DNA of 26,947 bases from Haplomitrium mnioides (GCA_049999725.1 JBNGIS010019344.1:1-26947); one strand, 5' to 3'; shown: positions 1 through 9,232, counted from the stretch's first letter. The notes: generated by a model from the sequence alone, not told the origin. Program-made: numbers and translations.

Positions 1-600
1 GAGGAAAAGAATTCAAGCTGAATTATCTAGTCATGCGGCCAGCTAGAGCATCTCTATATCCTGTACTAATTAGAAGACCCTTGTTGTATGGGGCCTGAGT
101 CCTACATAACTGGTGGAATTTGACATTGGTGTTTGGTTCCGAGAAGACAGTGGTGCACTATGGACTGGTTCCTTACCTGGGGGGAATGCATGCAGAAGAG
201 GAGTACGACATTGAGTAGTCCGAAGAGGAGGAAAAATCAAAACACCACTACTGGGTTCAAATGGTAAGCAAGGCTACAGAGGAGGATCTATCCAAAGAAA
301 GGGTTGTGTCGGTCAATCAGATTGAGATAACATAGTACACTAAAAGAGAGCCCAATCTGAGGAATTCAACTGAAGATCTAGCAGAGGATGAGGACACTAA
401 GGCTAGAAGAAAGGAGGGGTCCAAAGTGTCTCATCGGATGTAGGGGGTGGACACATAGAAGTCGAAAGAGTCTCCTCAAGTGGAAGGAGGGTTGTGATTG
501 GTGACCTTGATGCAAGAGGAAGGTGCGTATTGGAGAACCGAGATGGGGGCGGTGCAAGAATCCCAACACAAGCAATTGGTTGTCTAAGAGGGATGGACAT
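1..600 (+). pseudogene. Retrotransposon protease tail and acidic linker (A')
   Basis: The first 100 bases read as the C-terminal part of a retropepsin-type aspartic protease, ending in a motif of the form VLIxRPxLxGA. This corresponds to the hydrophobic-GRPWL segment that follows the flap in plant gypsy proteases. The rest is a low-complexity Glu/Asp-rich linker (EEEEK-type runs) that joins protease to RT. The same linker is present in A (13331-13644) and C (23811-24293). In-frame stops are visible, for example TAG at the start of the linker. The active-site Asp lies upstream of the window and cannot be assessed. Confidence 0.7.
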
Positions 601-1610
601 TCCCCATAGACTCTAAATTGCCTAAGGAATTAGAGCAAGCCATAACCCATCTCGTAATAAACTTTAGTGATGCCTTTGCCTGGAATCACGTGGATTTGAA
701 GGGAGTCCTGAGAGAATTGGGGGAGCATAGGATTGACTTAGAACCCGCAGCAATCCCTGTAAGACATCGCCAATACCGAATGAATCCGTGATTCTCCTTG
801 CTGGTGAAGGAGGAGATCGACAAGCTGCTGGAGGCAGATTTCATCTACTCGGTGTTAAATAGTGAATGGGTGTCCCCGCTAGTGGTGGTGCCTAAGAAAG
901 TTGGGCAAGATGGTGAGCAGAAAATCCGAGTGTGCCAGGATTTTTGGAAGCTCAATGAGGCCACAAAGAAGGACCACTACCCGTTGCCCTTCACGGACGG
1001 GGTGCTAGATTCGGTTGCAGGGCATGAGGTCTATAGCTTCCTGAATGGATATCCCGAGTACAACTTGATTTGGATCTGGGAGGATGATTAGCTCAAGACG
1101 TCATTCAGCACAGAATGGGGGGTGTTTGCCTTCCAAAAGATGCCATTCGAACTATGCAACACACCAAGAACTTTTCAAAGGATGATAATAAACATCTTCT
1201 ATGGTTACCTTAGGAAATTCTTGGAGATCTTCATGGACGATTTCGTGGTGTATGGGAAGTTGTGTGATCATGAGCGAGATGCTAGGCTCACCCTCCAATG
1301 ATGTAGAGAGACAAGGCTGAGATTACACCCAGGCAAGTGTTTCTTCGGGGTAAAGGAGGGAGTACTCCACGGACACAGGATTTCAAGTCAAGGCATCGCA
1401 GTTGACATGGAGAATGTTCTCATCTGAATGAATGTCTCATTCCTCACAAAACTTGAAGGAGGTGCAAGGCTTCTTGGGGTGCGTAGGGTACTATAGAAGA
1501 TTTATCGACCAGTTTTCCTCGATTGCTCTACCCCTCATTGAGATGACCAAGGGGGCAACACATTTGAAGCTACCTCCGAAAGGTTGGCGAACTTCACAGA
1601 GTTGAAGAGG
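601..1610 (+). pseudogene. Reverse transcriptase, decayed (A')
   Basis: RNA-dependent DNA polymerase domain of a Ty3/gypsy Pol. Visible in order: an N-terminal segment with LLVKEEIDKLLEAxFIYxV near 798-850; the fingers motif SPLVVVPKK near 885; RVCQDFWKLNEATKKDHYPLP near 925-985; the palm motif A region, where the catalytic Asp position reads FLNGY instead of FLDGY; FQRMIINIF near 1175; and the active-site box FMDDFVVYGK near 1235, which keeps both Asp residues. The connection domain follows near 1430-1610, out of frame. Stops interrupt at about 788, 1089 and 1300. This copy keeps about 500 bp of RT N-terminus that element A has lost, so it shows what the family normally carries. Confidence 0.88.
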
Positions 1611-1654
1611 AGATTGGCAAGCGCCTCTGTTTTAGTGCCTCCTAGGTGGGGAAG

Positions 1655-1930
1655 ATAATTTCACACTATGATTGATGTGTCCGACTTCTGTATCGGGGCG
1701 GTACTAAGCCAGACGGATGAGAATGGCAGAGATCATCCGATTTATTTTGCCAATAGGCTACTGGCCCCAATAGAAAAGAATTACTCTGCAACTGATCAGA
1801 AAGCCTTAGGAATTATTTNNNNNNNNNNNNNNNNNNNNNNNNNNNNNNNNNNNNNNNNNNNNNNNNNNNNNNNNNNNNNNNNNNNNNNNNNNNNNNNNNN
1901 NNNNNNNNNNNNNNNNNNGATGCGTTCCCG
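1655..1930 (+). pseudogene. RNase H domain, partial with assembly gap (A')
   Basis: Gypsy-type RNase H, which degrades the RNA strand of the RNA-DNA hybrid during reverse transcription. Visible motifs are MIDVSDFCIGAVLSQ (first catalytic Asp) and YSATDQKALGII, where the residue normally Glu before Ala-Leu is Lys. The remainder falls into the run of N at 1819-1918 and resumes with DAFPDEDLF. Aligned to A, the unsequenced part should contain the last two catalytic Asp residues. Confidence 0.82.
1819..1918. other. Assembly gap of exactly 100 N
   Basis: One hundred consecutive N replace RNase H sequence. The flanks match element A at 14524 and 14758, which are 233 bp apart there, so 100 is most likely a placeholder length and not a measurement. 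Confidence 0.98.
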
Positions 1931-2519
1931 GATGAGGACCTGTTCTAGGTGAAAGCTAGAAGGGCCATGGATTATGGTGCTATAGCACAATTCCTCCTTT
2001 CAACTCAAATTTTGAAAGGCAGTAGCAGAGAGGAAGCTATCGTGTTCCTTTAGAAGATGAAGCCATACCTATTAATAAAAAGAGTGTTGCACAAGCGATG
2101 CTACGATGGAATGATCAGACAATGCTTGGAGTGGGATCAATCCATGGTGGTAATGCAAGCCTTCCACGGAGTGGAGGTGGGGGGCCATTTTGCAATAGAT
2201 GCCACAATAAGGAAGATTTTGGATGCACGGAACCAGTGGCTCACTCTGCACAAGGATGTGCACTTGTAGGTGAAGAGGTGCGATGCATGCCAAAGGACGG
2301 AGAGGCCAACAACTAGTTACCATCATCCCTTGGTCCCCATTATTCCCTTGGCACCCTTTGAAAAATGGGGAATTGATGTCATCGGCCCGATTGCTCCATC
2401 CACACGTAGGGGCAACATGTACATTTTGCTGGCTACGGATTATGCCACAAAATGGGTGGAAGCCTGAGCCACTCAGAAGGATGATGCCAAGACGGTGGCT
2501 GCCTTCTTGCATGAACAAA
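1931..2519 (+). pseudogene. Integrase N-terminal part, truncated (A')
   Basis: Integrase joins the cDNA ends to host DNA. The zinc-binding H2C2 domain is visible: AFHGVEVGGHF supplies the His pair and KRCDACQRTERP supplies the CxxC pair near 2270-2305. The core begins with FEKWGIDVIGPIAPST, whose Asp is the first of the DDE triad in Ty3/gypsy enzymes, followed by ILLATDYATKWVEA and then a TGA in place of the next residue. Reading stops being integrase at about 2519, after a FLHEQ segment, where LTR-derived repeat sequence begins. The second Asp and the Glu of the triad are therefore missing. Confidence 0.88.
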
Positions 2520-2980
2520 ACCAAGTCAACTGTGGGCCTAGAGGTTCCTTGTGTTCCTTCAGACTCCATGTCCGAGGAATATTCCAGAAACTCCCGCGAT
2601 CAACTTCGGAACCTCAAGTCAGTACGGCGGTCCACCTTCTCCATTGAAAACGACGTTGGATGGCGATCATGAAAGAAAGTCAACCTCAGAACTCATGGTC
2701 CAAGGGATCCTTCAGACTCACCATTCTATTGGATTCTTCAGACTTGGGTCCGTGGTCAACTGCGGATCAAGGTTAATGCGGTGGTCAAGCTTTCCAGTTG
2801 AAGACGGTGTCGGATAGCAACCACAGAGAAAAAGTCAACGATGGACCCTCTGTTCTACGGGATTCTTCAAAACTCTGTTTCGTGGGATTCTTTAGACTTG
2901 GATCCGCAGAATTTCTCGGACTCGACCTTGTAGACCTCGGAGCTGACTCTTGTACTTGGATCTTTCTACAAATAGATAGG
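2520..2980 (+). repeat. Displaced LTR fragment inside A' integrase
   Basis: The segment matches the repeat-rich middle of the A 3' LTR, roughly 16500-17015. It shares the runs around CCTTCAGACTCC, the GGCGGTCCACCTT module, and the ending with CTCGGACTCGACC and GTAGACCTCGGA. It joins integrase directly on the left and 3' UTR sequence on the right, so it is not at an element end. A misplaced recombination or gene-conversion product is the simplest reading. Confidence 0.75.
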
Positions 2981-3471
2981 ACATGTCAGCCAGTGACATG
3001 GAGCACTAAGGAAGAATTCATGAGATTGGAGGTGGCATTGGAATAATTTCTCTCTTGTAAGTCTTAAAGTACCTCGGAAGCAGCGGATCAACTCCAATCA
3101 ATAAGTACGAACGGATTGTCGGGACCTGAAGAGAAAAACGGGATTGCTTCAAAAAGAGAGAGAAGGGAGTTGTGTTAGCCAGTGAATGGAGGAGCACCAC
3201 TAAATTTCGACAGAAGCAGAAGAGAGCCTGTAAGTATCATCGGGATGTAGGAATCGAGGCCATAGTAGGGAGGAATGGAGCGCTCACCAAAGGCAAGCAG
3301 TCTAGAGGAGGAAGGGAGGGAAACCTCGAAAATAAGGAAGAAGCGGGGACCAGAGGAGGAGGATCCAAGACGTGGAGTGGAGATCAAAGAGTGCCAACGT
3401 GTGAGGGGGACCGCAGACAAGGAAAGGCAGCAACGCAAGCATTTCGATGCCGCACACCAGAAGCAGAGATC
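2981..3471 (+). other. 3' UTR of A' between pol and polypurine tract
   Basis: There is no credible coding here. The stretch is purine-rich (GGAGGAAGGGAGGG-like runs). Two points inside it (about 2984 and 3176) carry GTCAGCCAGTGA / GTTAGCCAGTGA-type motifs that match the minus-strand 3' UTR of element C near 20890. This shows it is the conserved untranslated region between integrase and the 3' LTR. Open frames across it are by-products of the purine bias. Confidence 0.65.
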
Positions 3472-3491
3472 AAGAAGAGAAAGGAGGGGGA
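3472..3491 (+). promoter_or_regulatory. Polypurine tract of A'
   Basis: Twenty consecutive purines end in a run of five G and an A, right next to the point where homology to the other family LTRs begins. This is the expected plus-strand primer site for reverse transcription. Element C has its counterpart at 20562-20578. Confidence 0.75.
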
Positions 3492-3600
3492 CATGACCTT
3501 CCTAAGCAGCGACTACGCCAAGGATCGGGGGACGCCCTGATCCCTAAGTCGTTAACGGGTTCTACTAGGGTCTGCAACCACTTCCTTCACAGTTGAGCAG

Positions 3601-3830
3601 GCGTCTGCGGAAATGTGGCATCCCCGAGAGTGTCTAAGGGTTTCAGCGGAGACGTGGTAGGCGCAAGAGGTCTGCGAGTCTTTGCGGAAAAGTGGGGTCC
3701 TTGGGACTGTACGAGGGTTTCAACGGAGATGTGGCGGGCGTAGGGTGTCTGTGGGTCTTGGTGGAAATGTGTCATCCTCAGGAGGTGTTTGGGAGATTCA
3801 GCAAACATGTGGCACTTTGGAGGAACCCGT
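3601..3830 (+). repeat. Degenerate 39-bp tandem repeats in A-family LTR (left copy)
   Basis: About six units of 38-39 bp alternate between a form with TGCGGAAATGTGG and a form with TCAGCGGAGACGTGG, giving a 78-bp higher-order period. This is the counterpart of the better preserved array at 16035-16307. Confidence 0.75.
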
Positions 3831-4325
3831 TGGATTCTTCGAAACCAGGTCAACAAGGCGGTCAAGCTCCCCTGTTGAACACAGCGTCGGACGTCGTTGA
3901 CTCGGATACGTGGCACTTTGAAGGAGCCTGTTGGATCCTTCGGATCAAAGGGAGGTCAACCACAGACGTAGGTTTGCGCGGCGGTCTACCTTCTCTATTG
4001 AAAATGGTGTCAAACGACGCTACCTCGAACACGTGGCACTTTGGAGGAGTCTGAGGGATCCTTCAGACTTCCCTATTTGTTGGATTCTTCGGATTATGAT
4101 CTGTGGTCAATTGTGGAACAAGGTCAATGCGCCGGTCCAACTTCCGTGTTGAAGGCGGCGTCGAACGACGACAACGGAGGAAAAGTCAACAGCGAGCTCT
4201 AGGTTCCGCTGGGTTATGCAAACTCGGTTCCGTGGGAATCTTCGGACTTGGATCCGCAAGATTCATTTGGACCCTGTTCCGTGAGATCCTTCAAAGTCGG
4301 ATCCGCGAGATTCCTTCGGACCCTG

Positions 4326-4638
4326 TTCTGCTCTTGAATTGTATACAAGACGGTTGGGCCCAGATTTGGGACCCCTAATTTATATTGAAGATTACCACAA
4401 CAGTACTTGGGTTTATGTGCATGGGTATTCTAGCATTGAGTGTGAATGAGCAATTGGGTTGCTCAATTGATTGTGGCAGAGAGGAAAAGCATGAGAGGTA
4501 AAGAAGAGTTTCTTAAAGCCTCAAAGTGATAACTGGATAGGAGCCATCGCACAAAAAAACCCTTTTCCCATGTATTTGTCCTCCTCTGCCTTCCAAGTGG
4601 CATCTATAAAGGTTAAGGCCTGAAAGAGGGGAGTGACA
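4326..4638 (+). repeat. Extra copy of the 313-bp LTR terminus
   Basis: This block aligns end to end with 10571-10883 and 17996-18308. All three are exactly 313 bp. It begins TTCTGCTC and ends GAGTGACA. In the two normal LTRs it follows the TATA box by about 110 bp, so it covers the end of R and all of U5. Here it directly follows upstream LTR repeats, with the TATA-bearing part absent. Confidence 0.85.
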
Positions 4639-4645
4639 AGACACA

Positions 4646-5344
4646 TGTCGCCACGTCCAAACTCTGAGCATAACGGAAATAACGACTTTCTCAAGCAAGA
4701 AGGATTTGTATGGGCGGAAGCGCGAGGGGTATTCATCGACAAGTTGCGACATTGAACGGGTTGATGTTGGTGTGCAAGCAAGCTAGAAATGCACAAGCGA
4801 TCTCCGGACAAGAAGACGCAACGAGGTAAGGCAGAAAGGGATTCCTATAAAAATTTACGTGAGGCGAGTGTACTCATGCAAGGCATTAGTAGGGGTGGAG
4901 GTGGACTAGAGGGGCGTCGATTATCGCTGGAGAGGAAGCTCTAGAGGCTTGGGCAATCCAGGTGAACTCATCCATGCAAGTGGACTAGTAGTAGAGGTGG
5001 ATTGATACGAGAAATTGAAGGGGGTTCAATCTGTTGAGAATTTAGGAGAGGCTGCCAAGGGGGGTCTTGGAGTTGTCTCTGCATCATTTGTGTAGGAGTA
5101 TTAAACCCAGAAGTGCTCAGAGTGCGATCTAGTTTATCCTTTCAAGTGGAGCTAAGAAAAGGGTGGCTGCGTTAGTGTCCGCACATTGCGGAGAAGATCT
5201 ATTAAAGGTTTGGAGGTGGAGTGTGTTGCTAGCAGTCGAGAGGACTATCTTCCAAAGCTGGAAGTTAAAGAAATCCTCTTCCGAGCTTGAGGAAGAAATT
5301 CTAGGGCTTCTCACAAGGGAAGTTAAAAAAACTTTCTAGAAGAA
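4646..5344 (+). repeat. A-family LTR, middle portion up to the B insertion
   Basis: It aligns with 17021-17703 of the A 3' LTR. It starts TGTCGCCACGTCC against TGTCACCATGTCC and ends CTAGAAGAA, where element B interrupts. The LTR resumes at 10356. The open frames in both directions (for example the minus frames at 4513-4811) are not conserved in the other LTR copy and are not taken as genes. Confidence 0.85.
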
Positions 5345-5933
5345 CACTTTTAATGAGATTAGAACACTTTCATAGAATGAAATGCATTATGATGAAGTAT
5401 GGAGAAGATTAAGAAGTTATTATAGAAAACTTAGATTTGATCGGTTTCTTCAACATGTGTAGATATGAGTACATAGTATATTGTGTTCTTATTAGAATTT
5501 TTTAGAAGCTGATATTCTTTGGTGGGATATAATATTGCTCAAGTAACTAGCAGAAATTTAAAGAAGTGAAAAAGTTCTAGTAAACCGGAAGTTAGAACCG
5601 ATCAAAGTTACAAAAATGAGCTGCAGAAAAGTCAAAACGGAGAGTATTTACAAATTAGAAAATACTAATACTATTATATGAATAGAAAACTTACTTGACA
5701 AGATTTCCAACAAGGTATAGTATAGGCAAATTGACTAAGTATTAATGACTTTATAGAGATTCTTCTAGAATATACTAAAGAGGAGAAAAGTCAAGAAAAG
5801 TCAATTTGCTCTTTGACTTATTCTTTGAGGGAATCTCGAAGTATCATCTTAGGAATTGTTTGTAGAGAAAAATACAAGGTAGAAAAGCATTGAATAAATT
5901 GTTGAGATTCTTGGACAAGAGAAGCTCCAAATG

Positions 5934-5954
5934 AGAAGCTTCTTCTTGAAGAAG
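5934..5954 (+). promoter_or_regulatory. HSE-like GAA/TTC cluster in B 5' LTR
   Basis: Overlapping nGAAn and nTTCn pentamers are arranged AGAAG-CTTCT and CTTCT-TGAAG, about 130 bp upstream of the TATA box. The cluster is identical in the other LTR (9815-9835). It resembles heat-shock factor sites but lacks three strictly contiguous alternating units, so the assignment is tentative. Confidence 0.4.
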
Positions 5955-6080
5955 AAAACAAAAGGTGGAGATACTTGAGGAGTACTTTTAGGATTTAATA
6001 ATTAGAGAGATAATCACATTGGATTCTTTACCTAAGGTGATAGAATATTTAGTTTTATTCCTAGTAATTATCTAGACTAG

Positions 6081-6088
6081 TATATAAG
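6081..6088 (+). promoter_or_regulatory. TATA box of B 5' LTR
   Basis: TATATAAG lies in the middle of the LTR, with an equivalent TATATAAAG at 9962-9970 in the right LTR. It marks the U3/R promoter. Confidence 0.65.
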
Positions 6089-6463
6089 AAGAAAGAGGAC
6101 TTGGTTCTCATTTGGAGATTTTAGATTTGAGAGTTGTGAGAGATCTTTGGAGAAGCGCTTCGATGAGCTCTTGGAAGAGCTACTTTGAAGACTCATTAGA
6201 GGACAAACACTTGAGGAGTAGTCTTTCATAGAGTGAAGAGTGTGTTGAAAGTTAGATAGGGTGAGATCAAGAGTTGTTTTGTGTGAGAGCATTTGGAGTA
6301 AAGAGTGAGGATTTCCACAATATTTTTGTATTGAATATTCTTCTTTTGTAGATTTTGTTGTGTATTGATGATTGCAACCACACTTCAACTCACCTCTCAT
6401 ATTCAATGTACACTCAACATCAAAGTGACATGAGGAGAAACCGGCGAAGCCTCTAGCTTTATA

Positions 6464-6534
6464 TTTTCGGTTTTGTTGCGAGGACCTCATTAATGAGAGG
6501 GAAAGAAGGTGGTGATTGGGCTTCATCGAGTTGA
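6464..6534 (+). other. Leader following B 5' LTR, no recognisable PBS
   Basis: A primer-binding site beginning TGG should lie within a few bases of the LTR end. None complementary to a known tRNA 3' end is evident here. Confidence 0.5.
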
Positions 6535-6804
6535 ATGTCAATCGAGGATGTGACGAGAAAGTGGCCAAGAATTTTTGAGATTGTAAGGAGGATCGATAGC
6601 TCACCGCTGCCATGCAACAACATTGAGTTGAAGAGATTCATCAATCTTGTGAGCTATTACTTGTTTTTGATAAATGACTTTGCTTATTTGGTAACACCGT
6701 TGTATCGACAATTGTACACTCCAATGGAATGGGTTTGGACCTTGGAGCATGAACGACCATTTCATCAAATCAAGGAAAGGGTGCTTAATGGCCTCAAAGG
6801 ATGA
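6535..6804 (+). pseudogene. RT connection-domain fragment misplaced before gag (B)
   Basis: The 89 codons read as the end of a gypsy RT and its connection to RNase H. The motif ELKRFINLVSYYLFLINDFA corresponds to the usual LRxFLGLxxYYRRFIxxFA, followed by TPLYRQL and by EWVWTLEHERPFHQIKERV, the W-T-xxxxxAFxxLK segment. No catalytic residues of RT or RNase H are included. It is on the same strand as gag but lies upstream of it, whereas RT belongs downstream of protease. It may be a relic of an internal deletion and rearrangement, or of another element captured in the leader. Confidence 0.75.
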
Positions 6805-7045
6805 TTAAGAAATCACCATTGTTACACGAGTGTTTATTGTGGCGAAAATACATATGCGTCAAAGATTGGTGGAACAATTTGGAGTGCAACGAATGGAGAA
6901 AATTTTTACGGATCCAAATCCATTTGTTTTCTCGATTCTAATCCAATCTATATGTGATGTACACATTTTTGTATTGTGGTAGATGTGGTAGGTGTGGTAG
7001 AAAGGAGAAAGCGATCAAGAAACAACACCAAGCTATCCAATCAAG
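6805..7045 (+). other. Non-coding leader before B gag
   Basis: AT-rich sequence with a short TGTGGTAGATGTGGTAGG repeat near 6977. Nothing coding is supported. The gag start at 7046 follows. Confidence 0.5.
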
Positions 7046-8396
7046 ATGGGCAAGATTCCCGTCTTCTACGGTAATGAAAATGAAAATGTGGAGGATTATC
7101 TACGCGATTTCAAGCATACTTGCATTGGTAATGGTGATAAGCGATTGGATGATTGGTTGGCGTTGTTACCCAAATTTCTTGAACATGAGGCTCTTCAATA
7201 GTGCAAAGAGCAATAAAGAGATATTCTTGAATCGTGGGCTAGCTTGACAAAAGCTTTGGTGGAAGAATTTTTTGGTGAGCTATGAGAAACTTCTTCAAGA
7301 GGTAACACACTTGAAGCAAGGAGAAAATGAGAAAGTACGTACATATGCTGAGCAAGTAGACCACGTAGAAACTCAATTTTGAATTGTGTTGAGAACAAGT
7401 AGTGAGGATGTGAATTCTCTCATGGTGGGAATTACAGCGATGTTGGCAAAGCATTTTTTTTCGGAAATAAAAGCTGAAATTCAAGCAAAGGTAAAATACA
7501 AGAAGCCAACTACCCGAGTGGAGTATTTGAGAATTGCTTTAAGGATGGAAAAAAGCTTGGAAGATAAGCAAGAGGAGAAGGTTGTTGTGCTATCGACAGT
7601 TGCACAACCCATAGCAGCGATAATGGCTCCTCCACCACAAGTTCCAAATCCACCCATGAATGAGGTGTTAATATTGACTGAACGTCTCGAAAAGTTGAGT
7701 TTAAATCTTGTGGAGGCTTTGGAGAGAAGGTCTAAAAATCGGCCTCGACCGAATGGAGGAGGGCCAATGCGACAAGGTAATTTTGAAAACATAGCATGTT
7801 TTGGATGTGGAGGGGTACATTTCATCAGAAATTGCCCAAATCGAGTGAATGGTGTACATGGAGTTAGTGGACGTGAAGGTGTGGTTCAAGCTCAAGAGAG
7901 GGTCATTGCCTCTATGGACATTGAAAAAGTTCCCCACAATGAGGTGGGAGAGATTTCAGCGGAACAAGAACAAGAGACGATCATCACCTTGATTGAAGTT
8001 GAAAAGGTTCCCCACAATGAGGTGGGAGGGAGTTCAAATGATCAATCTCAAGAGAAGGTTGTTGCCTCAATCAATATTGAAAGGGTTCCTCATGGTGAGG
8101 TGGGAGGGAGTTCAACAGATCGAAAAGTAGATCGAGTAGTGGATCTCTTACTGGCCCATATGAGGAAACGAGCTAAGGTGGTCAAAGAGACAATGGGATC
8201 TAGACCAACACCAAGTCAAGAGAAGCGTCATGATGTGGACATGACAAAGAAATCGAGCAAACTAAGAAGGAGACTAGGGATGGAAGATTTCTCCATATCA
8301 AAACACCAAAAGAAATACAACGTGGTGGAAGATATTGGAAGCTTGCAAGTCAATATCATAGTGGGACAATTAGTAGCATTAAATCGTACCTTATGA
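7046..8396 (+). pseudogene. Gag polyprotein, decayed (B)
   Basis: Structural protein forming the virus-like particle. The start is placed at ATG 7046, where the capsid-like beginning MGKIPVFYG and EDYLRDFKHTC appears. TAG at 7199, TAA shortly after, a frameshift near 7285 and TGA at 7380 break the N-terminal half. From 7386 the frame is open to the TGA at 8394. One CCHC zinc knuckle, CFGCGGVHFIRNC, lies near 7798-7838. Downstream of it come three 26-residue repeats (7899-8132), then a basic segment with KKSSKLRRRLG. Protease follows in the same frame after the single TGA. The domain order is standard for gypsy gag; the repeat block is unusual. Confidence 0.85.
7899..8132 (+). repeat. Three in-frame 78-bp (26-residue) repeats in B gag
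   Basis: Units at 7899-7976, 7977-8054 and 8055-8132 each carry the core EKVPHNEVG or ERVPHGEVG, followed by a Gly/Ser then Gln/Glu-rich stretch. The spacing is exactly 78 bp with no indels. They lie between the zinc knuckle and protease. Confidence 0.9.
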
Positions 8397-9041
8397 AGGG
8401 AGCTACATGGAGGATTGAGCACCAAGCAACATCCAAAGAAGAAGAAGTTGTCAACAAACAATTGCTATGTGAATGTAATGGACATGGAGGTATGTGAAAG
8501 AGCTCCAAAAATTGACATTATATGCAAGGGTTATATAGTTGCAAATGTGTTGCTAGATGGAGGCTCGACAGTAAATGCGATATCCAAGGACTTGATGAAG
8601 AAGATTAGAATGAAGCTCACAAGACCATTGGGGTTTACAATTTGCATAGCGAACAAGTCACGAATATGCCCATTGGGAGTAATTGAGAAGGTATTGATTT
8701 TGGTAATAGGTATTACAATTTCTTTGGATTTTCAAGTTCTTAATGAAGCTTGTTATGATATGCTTTTTGGAAGGCCATGGTTGAGAGGTGTGAGAAGCAC
8801 TGACAATTGGCACAAGAGATATATTACGATCGGGCCTAAAGGACATAGAGTAAGAGTATCGGTGGATGGTGGTGGTAAGGAAACAAGTAGCTCGAAGGAC
8901 ACAACGGAGTATATCTCTATGCAAGAAGAGTATGCAAGTGAAATTTTTGAAGTAGATACTAATATGGAGGACTTATCTGATGAAGAACCAAACCTACCAA
9001 GAATATGTGGAAAAAAATCTCGAGTATTTGATCGTGGATGA
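8397..9041 (+). pseudogene. Retropepsin-like aspartic protease (B)
   Basis: Processes Gag-Pol. It is in the same frame as gag, separated only by the TGA at 8394. The active-site loop reads VLLDGGSTVNAI, with Asp-Gly-Gly in place of the more common Asp-Ser/Thr-Gly. A second half follows with a flap-like region and the terminal hydrophobic motif MLFGRPWLRG near 8760-8790, equivalent to ILGxxWL. An acidic tail (EEPN, NMEDLSDEE) runs to the stop at 9039-9041. The domain itself, from 8500 to 8850, has no internal stop, making it the best preserved enzyme domain in the window. RT should follow but is absent. Confidence 0.85.
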
Positions 9042-9218
9042 TGATGAGGCGCTATAAGAGGAATCACAAGAAATATCAATAGGGTGTTTTTTGTGAAAAT
9101 GTATATTCCTGAGGTAAATCTAACATTTTTTTCTTAACATGAAGGTGTTACAATAGTGTGAAGACAACCATTCTATGCACGTACTAAAGAGGTCACTCCG
9201 AGTGCGGATTGAAAACAT
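9042..9218 (+). other. Remnant between B protease and polypurine tract
   Basis: 177 bases with no RT, RNase H or integrase motif. This is where at least 2.5 kb of pol would be in an autonomous element, so a large deletion is implied. Confidence 0.55.
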
Positions 9219-9232
9219 AGGAGGGGAGAAAA
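9219..9232 (+). promoter_or_regulatory. Polypurine tract of B
   Basis: Fourteen purines, AGGAGGGGAGAAAA, are immediately followed by TGTGAAGG, a canonical TG start of the 3' LTR. Confidence 0.8.

Larger units (their letters stand above)
1..3491 (+). mobile_element. Internal region of Ty3/gypsy element A' (left-truncated by window)
   Basis: The stretch encodes, in order on the plus strand, a protease tail, an acidic linker, RT, RNase H and integrase, followed by a 3' UTR and a polypurine tract. This is the Ty3/gypsy order (integrase last). Its first bases match the region starting near 13201 almost base for base, so it belongs to the same family as element A at 10884-15926. Stops occur every few dozen codons and the integrase is cut off by an LTR fragment at about 2520. 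Gag and most of the protease lie outside the window. The copy cannot be functional as it stands. Confidence 0.9.
3492..4645 (+). repeat. A-family LTR, left portion plus extra copy of LTR terminus
   Basis: The LTR start (CATGACC with a shared AGCGACTACGCC-type follow-up) aligns to 15928 in A and to the minus strand at 20561 in C. It continues through 39-bp repeats (3601-3830) and larger modules carrying GGCGGTC...CTATTGAAAA and GGATTCTTCGGA signatures (about 3848-4325). At 4326 it switches abruptly to the last 313 bp of the LTR and ends in GAGTGACA at 4638, the canonical CA end. Seven bases follow before the next LTR segment. It is either the deleted 3' LTR of A' or the left part of one LTR shared by A' and A. 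Confidence 0.8.
5348..6463 (+). repeat. 5' LTR of element B
   Basis: It matches 9261-10355 along its length, with a run of more than 100 identical bases from about 5903 to 6015. It contains a TATA box at 6081 and ends at CTTTATA, where homology to the right copy stops. The expected TG start (present at 9233) is missing. A 178-codon minus-strand frame lies across its end but is not kept in the other LTR. Confidence 0.85.

Noticed and set aside
3172-3540. Basic, purine-rich ORFs before the A' LTR
   Set aside because: This region is the 3' UTR and polypurine tract by homology with C. Composition alone explains the Lys/Arg/Glu-rich translations.
4641-4645. Target-site duplication of element A
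   Set aside because: ACACA on the left does not match CCTAG at 18309-18313.
6077-6613. 178-codon minus-strand frame
   Set aside because: It covers the end of the B 5' LTR and the leader, opposite to the element. The other LTR copy does not preserve it and no domain is seen.
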